A stretch of DNA of 41,087 bases from Chitinophagaceae bacterium (GTDB taxonomy: Bacteria > Bacteroidota > Bacteroidia > Chitinophagales > Chitinophagaceae): assembly GCA_016787125.1 (NCBI GenBank), contig JAEUVM010000185.1, forward strand, positions 1-41,087, written 5' to 3'. The position numbers and the translations under genes were made by a program. The notes beneath the pieces are model-generated. The model ran no database searches. It had not been told where the DNA came from and saw only the letters and a program-made list of their open reading frames with translations. Numbering within the stretch: the stretch's first letter is position 1; each line of letters begins with the position of its first letter. This document shows positions 1-8,285 of this stretch, piece by piece.

Positions 1-43
1 ACGCATTGCGTCTCTACAAACCATCCGGATTAAAAACGGGCCG

Positions 44-976
44 CTATTGGTTCCTATGTTCCAAATAATACTGCCTCGCAGGCATCCCGCTCTTGTCCTT
101 CCGCTTATCCCGGATGATGGTAAACACATTCGGTTCACTGATACCATCACCATTTACATTGCCATCACCAAAAGGTACATCCTGCAGGTCGGTGGTTTGT
201 ATGGTCCAGATATAGCGGGTGGCTGCGATGGAATCGGCTGTAGAGACGAGGCCTGCCTCGTCTTTATTATTTTGCATAAACGCCAGTTGCGGCTGCCAGA
301 TGAATTGCGTGGTGCCAATTACCTCGCGGCTTACCAGCGGCTGGTTGCTCCGCAATGCCTGCATGGGTGTTTGCCGCTCCAGCACTTCAAACACTTTTAC
401 AATATACTTCACCGGCAGCGCAGGCCTTGGTGCCAGCGGTGTCCAGCGGAAAGTAATAGCCGTCTGTGCCTTCTGCGCATCCAGCACATCATCATTCAGC
501 GGCATCACCGGTATCGGTAGCTGGTACGCTGCCAGGTTAAAAGGGCGGCAGATCTCCTCACTCAGCCGTTGAAAGTCCGTTGGTGTTACCATCTGCACAC
601 ATAGCTGGTAATTGTCTGCGGGCAGCTTACCGGTTTTATCAATCGATGTTTTGTATTTACCGGTAAATACCATGGCATCCAATTGAAATACATCCGGCGC
701 TTCAAAAATATTGTTGCCACCTGCAATATTGATCACCCTTGCCTTTGCGAGGTTGGTGCTGCCGATCACCGTGCCGTCTGATAATTTGAAAGTGGTTTTT
801 ATCACCGCCTGGCGGCTGGCACCTGTCTGGTTCACCACCAGGTAGCGCAGGTCTTTCAATCCCCAGCTTATCAATGTGCCGGGAGGCTGCGTGGATACCG
901 ACAGGTTGGTCACGAATTGTCCTTTCGCGATCAGCCCCAGGCCGCATATAAGTATCAGTGTTGTTATCCGTTTCAT
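44..976 (-). CDS. Secreted TANFOR-like protein, short paralogue
   Basis: The 310-residue product starts with a signal peptide (about residues 1-19, ending AKGQ), so it is exported. The N-terminal half (about 20-150) resembles the N-terminal domain of the protein encoded at 8286-10283: both have a section of the form LPADNYQLCVQ / KPGNYTICVQ followed by a conserved Cys-Arg. The second half (about 155-295) holds one fibronectin-like repeat with ITFRWTPL, which matches FRWTPL in the same paralogue. An Asp/Asn/Gly-rich stretch near residue 275 (GDGNVNGDG) could bind calcium. It is the last gene of a four-gene operon, 24 bp after the barrel gene. It lacks the Cys-rich C-terminal module of its long paralogue. 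The TANFOR family assignment is from memory of related Bacteroidota proteins; the biochemical function is unknown. Confidence 0.75.
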   Translation of the reverse strand: MKRITTLILICGLGLIAKGQFVTNLSVSTQPPGTLISWGLKDLRYLVVNQTGASRQAVIKTTFKLSDGTVIGSTNLAKARVINIAGGNNIFEAPDVFQLDAMVFTGKYKTSIDKTGKLPADNYQLCVQMVTPTDFQRLSEEICRPFNLAAYQLPIPVMPLNDDVLDAQKAQTAITFRWTPLAPRPALPVKYIVKVFEVLERQTPMQALRSNQPLVSREVIGTTQFIWQPQLAFMQNNKDEAGLVSTADSIAATRYIWTIQTTDLQDVPFGDGNVNGDGISEPNVFTIIRDKRKDKSGMPARQYYLEHRNQ

Positions 977-1000
977 ATTGCTTGTTGAGTGGTTAACGTA

Positions 1001-2731
1001 TCAGTTGCCAAAGCGGTAGTTGAAACCCGTCCGTATAATGCTCTCAAGATAGCTGGCATTGTTCGGCGTGATCTCATTCCCGTACTTAAAGTTATTGCTG
1101 CTGATAAAAGTGGTCCAGGTCAGTTTCTTATTCAGCTTCCAGTCGCTGGAAAAAGAAGCGATCAGGTTATTGTTGTTGGTAAAACCACCCGTCTTTGAAT
1201 AGTTGTACTGCAACTGCCCCCGCAGGTTCATCTTCTTTTTCATCGCCGGCATACTCAGTCCGCTGCTGATGGTGATCAGCTTCAGCGTGAAGCCCGGAAG
1301 CGAATTATAAAAATACATTACCGAAAAATCGGGCGACAGGTCTTTGGTTAAAAAGGTGGGCACATAGGTCAGCAATCCCGTGTGGGTGTTGTTGGATGTT
1401 ACATTGCCCGTCAGCACATCCCGCTCATCATACTTGCTGTAGTTATAGTTAAGACTCAGCAGGTGCACCACTTTTTCATTGCCCCAGGTATAAGTGGGCG
1501 TGATGCCAAAATCATTGCTCACATTTTTTATACCAAAAGGATTGATGCCACCCGGTGTCTGAAACCCAAAGTTGTTGAAGTTTATATTCAGGCTGAAGTG
1601 ATCATCAAACTGGGTAAACCAGTTCAGGTTGCCGATAAACTGTTCGGCCTTCAGTGTGTTATCGCTTACATTGTTTACCCGTTTGCCAATGCTGCCGGTT
1701 ACATTCATCCGGTGTACACCATCCTTGTTCTTCCAGGCATTGAAGCGGGTGTTGAGTGTATAGTCAAACCGGTCGGGCAGCATAAAAGGAAAACCTGGTG
1801 TTTGAAAACCGGCGCCGATATATTTCAGTTTTATACCTATGTCAAGGTTCTTTCCCTTTTTGCCAAAGGCCGCATCACCGGCATAGTCTTTCACCGTGGA
1901 GGCATGTCCTTTGATAAATGGTTTGAAAGATGCCTTGCCCGAATCAAGCGGCAGCGTCAGGTCTTTGGTATAAATAGATTGTGCGCCTTCCAGTTTTACA
2001 TACCAGCCTTTTTCAAAGTTCAGCTTGCCGGCAATGCTCATGGTAAATCCTTCCTGTGGTTTGATGTTGGGTGGCGGTGGTATGGCGGAACTGCTGTCGT
2101 CTTTTGCTTTTACAAAATTGATCCCCACTTCATATTTCTCTTCTTTGGTTTTACCTAAAGAAAACATCCAGTTCGTTCGCTTGTAGGCGCCGGTGGTGGC
2201 AGGCGGACCGGTAAAGAAGTTGACACCCTGCTGCGAGAGGCCGGTAAAGAATTTTATATAATATCCCTTGGGCCGCAGATCGAAGCCCGCACCAAACACA
2301 CCAATATCACCGGTGCTCAGTTCAGAATAATTCAGGTACTGCGTTCCCAGTTGCAGCTCTGCCCATTTGTATTTGGGGTTCAACCCAAAACTGTTCATCG
2401 GGTTGGTGAGAAACTGCGAAAGGGTTTGCTTGCCAATACCCGTATAAGGTCCGGCGAAGTTGGTGGGTGTGGTGGCAAAATTGAAATTGAATGGCAGGGA
2501 GAAGTTCTTTCCAAATTGCATATTAGGCGAAAAATTAAACCGCACCTGGTTCCAGGGTCTTCTTGGCAAAAAGCCCGTCCAGCCCGTTGGCTTCCGGCTC
2601 AGCCCATAATGTTCATACATGATGCCGGCCGTGCCGCTGATGGCAAACTTCGGTTTGGTGGTATCGGTTTGTGCCAGCGCCATATTGCAGATCAACAGCG
2701 GCAGCAGCAATGGTGGTAATACCCGTTTCAT
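1001..2731 (-). CDS. Predicted outer-membrane beta-barrel protein
   Basis: The 576-residue protein begins with a signal peptide (about 1-20, ending ALAQ). The rest is dominated by alternating aromatic/polar stretches typical of amphipathic beta strands, for example FNFSPNMQFG, FSLNINFNNFGFQT and the terminal RTGFNYRFGN. There are no clear catalytic motifs and almost no cysteine in the mature part. I infer an outer-membrane barrel of 16 or more strands; no named family was recognised. It is not obviously PorP/SprF, which is about 300 residues. It lies 10 bp downstream of the giant PKD gene and 24 bp upstream of the short TANFOR-like gene, so it is co-transcribed with them and may anchor, export or organise them at the surface. 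Confidence 0.75.
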   Translation of the reverse strand: MKRVLPPLLLPLLICNMALAQTDTTKPKFAISGTAGIMYEHYGLSRKPTGWTGFLPRRPWNQVRFNFSPNMQFGKNFSLPFNFNFATTPTNFAGPYTGIGKQTLSQFLTNPMNSFGLNPKYKWAELQLGTQYLNYSELSTGDIGVFGAGFDLRPKGYYIKFFTGLSQQGVNFFTGPPATTGAYKRTNWMFSLGKTKEEKYEVGINFVKAKDDSSSAIPPPPNIKPQEGFTMSIAGKLNFEKGWYVKLEGAQSIYTKDLTLPLDSGKASFKPFIKGHASTVKDYAGDAAFGKKGKNLDIGIKLKYIGAGFQTPGFPFMLPDRFDYTLNTRFNAWKNKDGVHRMNVTGSIGKRVNNVSDNTLKAEQFIGNLNWFTQFDDHFSLNINFNNFGFQTPGGINPFGIKNVSNDFGITPTYTWGNEKVVHLLSLNYNYSKYDERDVLTGNVTSNNTHTGLLTYVPTFLTKDLSPDFSVMYFYNSLPGFTLKLITISSGLSMPAMKKKMNLRGQLQYNYSKTGGFTNNNNLIASFSSDWKLNKKLTWTTFISSNNFKYGNEITPNNASYLESIIRTGFNYRFGN

Positions 2732-2741
2732 AAGCGATCAG

Positions 2742-5700
2742 TTATTTTTTGGCTTTTATGGTAAATTCAAAACAGCTCACCGCTTCACATTCCTTGCAGT
2801 TCTTATCCCTGAAGGTAAACTTCACACAGATCTTTCCTTTCAGTTCACAACAGTCGATCAGCGGTGGTGGCGGCAATATGAAATTCATACCCACCTGTGT
2901 GCCGTTGTTGATGATAAACGTGCTGCCGTTGTTCCATACCACTTCCCTCGGGTTTTGATACACACCCGTACCCGATGGGTTGAACGGATGCACCGTACTG
3001 CCATACATCGTTATCTTAGGTGGCACCGATGCCAATGTACCGGCTGAAAGTATGCTCGCCCAGGTATACGGCAGACTTACACATTTCATACACTCCTTGT
3101 TATAGTTGTCAGTAATGGTATAGCTCAGCACTTCTGCCCTCACTTCGGTAAGCGGCACTCCGGCCAGGCCATTGAGGGTAAAGTTTTGTGCTGCCACCGT
3201 GGCATTGTATTGCTGGGTGTAATCCGGTTTGCCTGCATTCACCTGTATCTTGTACGGACAGCAGGCGGTATCGGCCGGCGGACAATCAGTTCTGAATTTC
3301 ACCACGCAGCTATCACATTTATTGGGGCCGCACCAGCCATACAGGGTTACGGTATATACACCGGTTTGACTGGCAGTGAATGTTACCGGTGCCGTACCTG
3401 AGGTGGGCATACCGGTTGGCGGCTGCAAGGTATAGGTTACGTTTGCAGGACAGTTATTCGGATCAGGACAGACGTAAGTTCCATTCACCGTTACAGACTG
3501 GTTACATTTTACCGTGTACATTTTGTTGCAGTCAAACGGTTTGCTGCCACCACCCGTCACGCTGTACATTTTCTCTCCCCACTTGCTTCCTTTGCAATCA
3601 CATTCGGGATCACATTTCACGGTAAGGTCGATCACGCAGGAGTCGCATATCTTATCTCCGCACCATCCATACAGGGTGAGGGTGTACACACCGTTTTGAT
3701 TGGCCATAAAAGAAGCGGGCACGGTACCACTTACCGGCAAGCCGACCGGTGGTTGCAGCGTGTAGGTTACTTTGGCCGGGCAAAGGGAATCTTTACACAC
3801 ATAAGTGGCCGCGATATTATAAAGCTGGTTGCATTTTAAATCGTAGTTCTTATTACACTCCAGTTTGATACCGGTTGGTACATTGCTTTTGTCACCGGGC
3901 TTCGTATCTGCATTGCGGACAGGGTTGCCTTTCGCTTTTGCCGGCGGCGCTTCTCCTTCGCCTAAAAGAATATCTCCCCAATGACTTTCATCACAATTGC
4001 AGGTATCACACTTGGGCACCACGATGGTGTAGGTAGCGCTGGTGTCTTTGCAACCGGTTATCGGATCTGTTACGATAATATGATAAGTACCATTTGCTGC
4101 CGGTGCATAGGTGGGGCCGGTGCCGATCGGGCTGTTGTTCAGGTACCACTGAATATTATATGGCGATGCAAAAGCGCCGATCAGAGGTTTGGGTGCATAC
4201 AGTGTTACATTTCCATTTTCATCACGGCAGGTACAGGGAATGGTATCACAGAAATGCGGAAACAGGTCAGTAGGCGGCCTTCTGTTTACCTTGATATTCT
4301 TACTGCTGCTGCACCCGGTAATGGGATCAGTGTAAGTGGCTGTATATATTCCGGCAACAGATACCGTAATGCTGGTGGTGTTGGCGCCGGTATTCCAGGT
4401 AATGTTGTTGCTGTAGTTGGTAACCGTCAGCGTGATCGGCACTCCTTCACAAAGTGTGGGAGTGAACGTGATCACCGGCTGTGCAGGAATGGGATTTACA
4501 TATACCGTTAATGAACAGGTGTCTTTACAGCCATATTCATTGGTCAGCACCAGGTTGAATACCGTGGTGGCAGTTATACCCGTGGCATAATACATCATAC
4601 CCGAAGAAAGTAATGTGCCATAGTTGCCATTGGCATACCAGTCTGAAGTATAGCCGGGCAAATGGTTAATGCTCGTCAGCATCACATTACCAGAGCCGCA
4701 GAGTTTGGTGGTTGGCGCTGCTGCGATTTGTGCCTTGAGCTTGGTCACCGCTTTTACTTCTGCTTTATTGCTGGTGCAGATACAGCCGTTGGGGCCCGTG
4801 ATCACCACCCGGTAAAATCCGGGAACGGTGGTGGTGTACGTGATATTGGTATTAGCGCCGGGTGCCGGTGTAAAGTTGCCCGGTGTTGATTCAAACTCCC
4901 AGCTATACGTGGCACCGCTGATGGTTGGTGCAGTAAGCGTGGCCGCACCACCCGGACAAATATATCCCGGCTGTAAGGTGCAGGGCCCGATACCCGCCAG
5001 CACATTGATAGTTGAATTGGCCGTACAGGTATTGCCCAATGCATCGGTCACGGTAAGCGTAACAGGAATGCCGGCGCCGGCTGCATTGTAAATATGTGTG
5101 CTGCTGGCTGTATAGGCAGTAAAGCCATCACCAAAATTCCAGGTGTACGTTACGATAGAAAACGACGGGCTTCCCGCAATGCTGAATGTGGAAGGCACAC
5201 CTGTACATACCGGTGATGGATTTACACTGATGGCCAGCGGTGTGTAATTCACTGAATAATTGGCCGTGCTGCTGCAGCTTACACTGCCGTCATTATAGGT
5301 AATGGTTAGCGATACATTATACGTTCCGGCGCTGCTGTAGCAATGCGGCCCGGGGTTTTGCGCAGTGGAAGTATTGCCATCGCCAAAATTCCAGAAGTAG
5401 GTGACAAAAGATGGATTGCTTGTAATAACCGTGGAGATGTTTGTTACATTCAGACAGCCGTTGCAGCCAAGCGTATAGGTAAAGGCGGCCTGTATCGGTA
5501 CTGTAACATTGGTGGCAGTACAGTTGCCTGTACAATTGGTGGGGTTGGGTGAAGGCGGCCCTACGCAAAACGTTACGCAATACACACCGGCATTGGCATA
5601 CACATGCGTGATGGGCACACCCGATGCACCGGTGGCGGTATTGCCATCACCAAAACTCCAGGTAATGGTGGCGCCGGTCGGGTTAGGCGTAGTGCCGGTG

Positions 5701-8279
5701 AAGGTGTAAGAGTTACAACTGTTGCGCACCACACTGGTGATCTGCGGATTGTTTACATCCGGGCAACATACTTTTTTCACATTGAAGCTTACATACTTCG
5801 AGCAGGTGCCGTACGTTACCACCACATAATAATTACCGGGAGCCGTGGCCGTAAAGTTGGCCGTGGTGGCGCCGCCGATAGCTGTACCGGAAGGATGTGT
5901 GCCGCTGTACCATTGATAGGTAAATGTGCCGCTGCCGGGTTTTACAATACTTACACTGAGATTTTCATTGGTGTTGCTGCCATTGCAAAAACCAACACCA
6001 CAGGTTACGGGGATGATGGCAAACGGATCTTCCACCGTATAAGTTTTGGTAAATGAACAGCCGCCCTTTGTTACAGTTACTGAATAGGTGCCTGCTGTGG
6101 TTACGGTAATAGCCGGTGTGGTTTGTCCGCCGGGGCTCCATAGATAAGTAGCGCCGGAAGGTGCACCGGTGACAGTAAGCGTTTCACCGCCGGTGCAGAT
6201 ATCCGTTCCTGTTTTTACAATAGTAAATGTAAACTTGGGATACACCATCACTCCCGTAAGCGGGGTGGCATTACCACAACCGGAAGAAGCATTGATGGTA
6301 ACGGGGCCCCATGGTCCTGCTCCTGTGGTGCCATGCCAGAGTATGGTAACGGAATTGGTGCCTTGTCCGCTGATGATGGTGCCAAGACTGGCATTAGGCG
6401 GTGCAATAGACCAGGTGATCACTTCACCCGGAGGTAAGGTACCGCCGGTAATGGTATAAGAACCCGTGCCATCCACACACACATTCATGGTGCCGGTGAT
6501 GGTGCCGGCGGTGGCGGCATTTACACTATAGGCTACAGTGGCCGATGGGCAGGGCGGGAAACTGTTTCGCTGCAATACAACAGAGATCTGCCCGGGCAAC
6601 GTGGTCCATTGTATCGTGGCGCTGTTACCATTGACTGTGGTAAGACTGCCGGGCTGGAAAGTACCTGCACCACCGGTAATCGTCCATGCATAATAATAAC
6701 CGGATGGGGCAGGACTGCTCATCGTATATGTATAGTTTGAGCCGAGGCAAACCGTAGCCGGCCCATTGATGCTGCCGGGTGCCGGTGTGTTTACCACCGT
6801 CACTTTTATCTGCTGTGGATTGGCAGGGCCACTGTTGCAATAGGTATTAGCGGTTTCTGTTACCTCAACCGTGTACGTACCGGTATTGGCAAAAGACGGA
6901 TTAAAAGTGGAACCGCTGCCCGTTAGCGGTGAAGCCCCGGCATTTGGCGCAAGGATAGTCCAGTTGAAGGTACCCGCTGCGGGAAATACAGAAAGGCTGG
7001 CCGTGTTGGGCAAACCAGCACAGATGGTCTGGTCGGAGTAAGCGGTCCACTTGTCGGATGGGTTAATGGTTAATGATCCTGTGCTGCTGCAACAGATGTG
7101 TTTATTCTCCAGGTTAATGGTAAGCTGGTAGGTACCGGGCGGTGCTACAGCCCAGTTTACCCACACCGTATTATTGTCAGGGAAAGTAGTAAGCAGGTTG
7201 TTGTAATTGGTGGATGTGGTGATATTGGTCAGCGTCCAGGTATAGAATGTTCCCGGTAAAACGGGTAAGCTGTACGAGCTGGTGGAGGTATTGCACGGAG
7301 ATATGTTGCCAACTATCACCGGTGTGGTTGGTATGATCGGCACCGCCACCGAAGCTATACAGCCTCCGGGGCATTGTGCCTGTATCTGTCCCTGTGGTGT
7401 ACCATTACCCCATACAATGGTGATGGTGTTGGCGGTGGAAGCGATCATGGTGCCGCCCACCACGGGCAGCCAGGTTACACTGCTGCATCCCACGGCGGTA
7501 TATTTAACTGTATCACCCGGACAAACCGTGCTGATACAATCAATGTTCAGCGTACCCGGTTTTATCGTTACTGTTTTTGTAATGGTATCGGCGCAACAGG
7601 TTTTGATGGCAGCACCCGGTTCGGCGGGACCGCCATTTCCTCCTACGGTTGTAAAGCTGTATGCTATCAGCGTTACGGTATAAGTGCCCGCTGCGTTAAA
7701 AACATGCGTGGGATTTACCAGGCTGCTGTAGTTATTGCTTCCGGAAGCAGGGTCGCCAAAGTTCCAGGAGTAAGCCACACCACCGCTGTACGTGGTGGTA
7801 TTGGTAAATGAAATGATACTGCCGGCGCATACATTATTCGGACTGAATGTAAAATTCGCCACCGGTTTATCCTGCACATTTACTGTAAGACAATAGGTAA
7901 ACACATTGCCCGAAGGATCGGTTGCTGTAAGCGTAAGGGTGTATGCACCCACCTGCGGCCAGGTAATGTTTACAGTGGGTGAGGTGGTGTTGGGATTAAT
8001 AGTAACAGCCGTTGGCCCTGTTACACTCCAACTGTAGGTCCAGCCGGCACCGGTAACGGAAGAACTGTACGTGTAGTTATTATCCACACATACACCGATC
8101 GGTTTGCAGGCTTTTCCTCCGCCTGCTCCGCTGTTGGGGTCGTGTTCGTCCCTGTTCAGGCAATCGGGTGCTGTGTAAAGTATCTCTACCTGGTTGCAGG
8201 TTTGCGCCTGCAGTTTTATTCCCGCTGTAAGCAGTACAGCAAGGAAAAAGACAAATGCGTAGTTGCTTATTCTTTTCAT
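2742..8279 (-). CDS. Giant PKD/Ig-like Cys-rich surface protein (1845 aa)
   Basis: A signal peptide (about 1-26, ending LQAQ) is followed by a long array of Ser/Thr/Asn/Pro-rich beta-sandwich repeats. Canonical PKD signatures are visible several times, as WNFGD, WSFGDGN, WNFGDGN and WNFGDGF, mixed with degenerate Ig-like repeats containing WT/WS and GTYTVT motifs. Residues about 1424-1672 hold two tandem Cys-rich modules, each with WG, KCNQ, VTYTLQPP, LYGWCG and CDSCV. Residues 1673-1845 form a separate Cys-rich terminal domain containing CC, CxxC and FEF. No type-A T9SS sorting signal (conserved Gly followed by Lys-rich end) is apparent; the C-terminal module may replace it. The protein probably acts as an adhesin or surface fibre. 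It starts 6 bp after the long TANFOR-like gene. Confidence 0.85.
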   Translation of the reverse strand: MKRISNYAFVFFLAVLLTAGIKLQAQTCNQVEILYTAPDCLNRDEHDPNSGAGGGKACKPIGVCVDNNYTYSSSVTGAGWTYSWSVTGPTAVTINPNTTSPTVNITWPQVGAYTLTLTATDPSGNVFTYCLTVNVQDKPVANFTFSPNNVCAGSIISFTNTTTYSGGVAYSWNFGDPASGSNNYSSLVNPTHVFNAAGTYTVTLIAYSFTTVGGNGGPAEPGAAIKTCCADTITKTVTIKPGTLNIDCISTVCPGDTVKYTAVGCSSVTWLPVVGGTMIASTANTITIVWGNGTPQGQIQAQCPGGCIASVAVPIIPTTPVIVGNISPCNTSTSSYSLPVLPGTFYTWTLTNITTSTNYNNLLTTFPDNNTVWVNWAVAPPGTYQLTINLENKHICCSSTGSLTINPSDKWTAYSDQTICAGLPNTASLSVFPAAGTFNWTILAPNAGASPLTGSGSTFNPSFANTGTYTVEVTETANTYCNSGPANPQQIKVTVVNTPAPGSINGPATVCLGSNYTYTMSSPAPSGYYYAWTITGGAGTFQPGSLTTVNGNSATIQWTTLPGQISVVLQRNSFPPCPSATVAYSVNAATAGTITGTMNVCVDGTGSYTITGGTLPPGEVITWSIAPPNASLGTIISGQGTNSVTILWHGTTGAGPWGPVTINASSGCGNATPLTGVMVYPKFTFTIVKTGTDICTGGETLTVTGAPSGATYLWSPGGQTTPAITVTTAGTYSVTVTKGGCSFTKTYTVEDPFAIIPVTCGVGFCNGSNTNENLSVSIVKPGSGTFTYQWYSGTHPSGTAIGGATTANFTATAPGNYYVVVTYGTCSKYVSFNVKKVCCPDVNNPQITSVVRNSCNSYTFTGTTPNPTGATITWSFGDGNTATGASGVPITHVYANAGVYCVTFCVGPPSPNPTNCTGNCTATNVTVPIQAAFTYTLGCNGCLNVTNISTVITSNPSFVTYFWNFGDGNTSTAQNPGPHCYSSAGTYNVSLTITYNDGSVSCSSTANYSVNYTPLAISVNPSPVCTGVPSTFSIAGSPSFSIVTYTWNFGDGFTAYTASSTHIYNAAGAGIPVTLTVTDALGNTCTANSTINVLAGIGPCTLQPGYICPGGAATLTAPTISGATYSWEFESTPGNFTPAPGANTNITYTTTVPGFYRVVITGPNGCICTSNKAEVKAVTKLKAQIAAAPTTKLCGSGNVMLTSINHLPGYTSDWYANGNYGTLLSSGMMYYATGITATTVFNLVLTNEYGCKDTCSLTVYVNPIPAQPVITFTPTLCEGVPITLTVTNYSNNITWNTGANTTSITVSVAGIYTATYTDPITGCSSSKNIKVNRRPPTDLFPHFCDTIPCTCRDENGNVTLYAPKPLIGAFASPYNIQWYLNNSPIGTGPTYAPAANGTYHIIVTDPITGCKDTSATYTIVVPKCDTCNCDESHWGDILLGEGEAPPAKAKGNPVRNADTKPGDKSNVPTGIKLECNKNYDLKCNQLYNIAATYVCKDSLCPAKVTYTLQPPVGLPVSGTVPASFMANQNGVYTLTLYGWCGDKICDSCVIDLTVKCDPECDCKGSKWGEKMYSVTGGGSKPFDCNKMYTVKCNQSVTVNGTYVCPDPNNCPANVTYTLQPPTGMPTSGTAPVTFTASQTGVYTVTLYGWCGPNKCDSCVVKFRTDCPPADTACCPYKIQVNAGKPDYTQQYNATVAAQNFTLNGLAGVPLTEVRAEVLSYTITDNYNKECMKCVSLPYTWASILSAGTLASVPPKITMYGSTVHPFNPSGTGVYQNPREVVWNNGSTFIINNGTQVGMNFILPPPPLIDCCELKGKICVKFTFRDKNCKECEAVSCFEFTIKAKK
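3264..4010 (-). repeat. Two tandem Cys-rich modules within the PKD gene
   Basis: Protein residues about 1424-1555 and 1556-1672 are two related copies. Each starts with a CxC/CDC cluster and a WG, continues with ECNKNYDLKCNQ or FDCNKMYTVKCNQ and then VTYTLQPP, and ends with GVYT, LYGWCG and CDSCV. The first copy has about 20 extra residues, rich in Lys, Pro and Ala, near its N-terminal end. The copies are close enough to indicate an internal duplication. The cysteine pattern suggests disulfide-stabilised extracellular domains; I know no named family for them. Confidence 0.8.
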
Positions 8280-8285
8280 TGCTGT

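Noticed and set aside
3981..7811. Several plus-strand open frames opposite the PKD gene
   Set aside because: They are low-complexity shadows of the Thr/Ser/Gly-rich PKD coding sequence, with no signal or domain pattern.
2742..8279. T9SS type-A sorting domain at the PKD C-terminus
   Set aside because: The C-terminal residues are a Cys-rich module and do not show the short strand, Gly and Lys-rich signature of type A.
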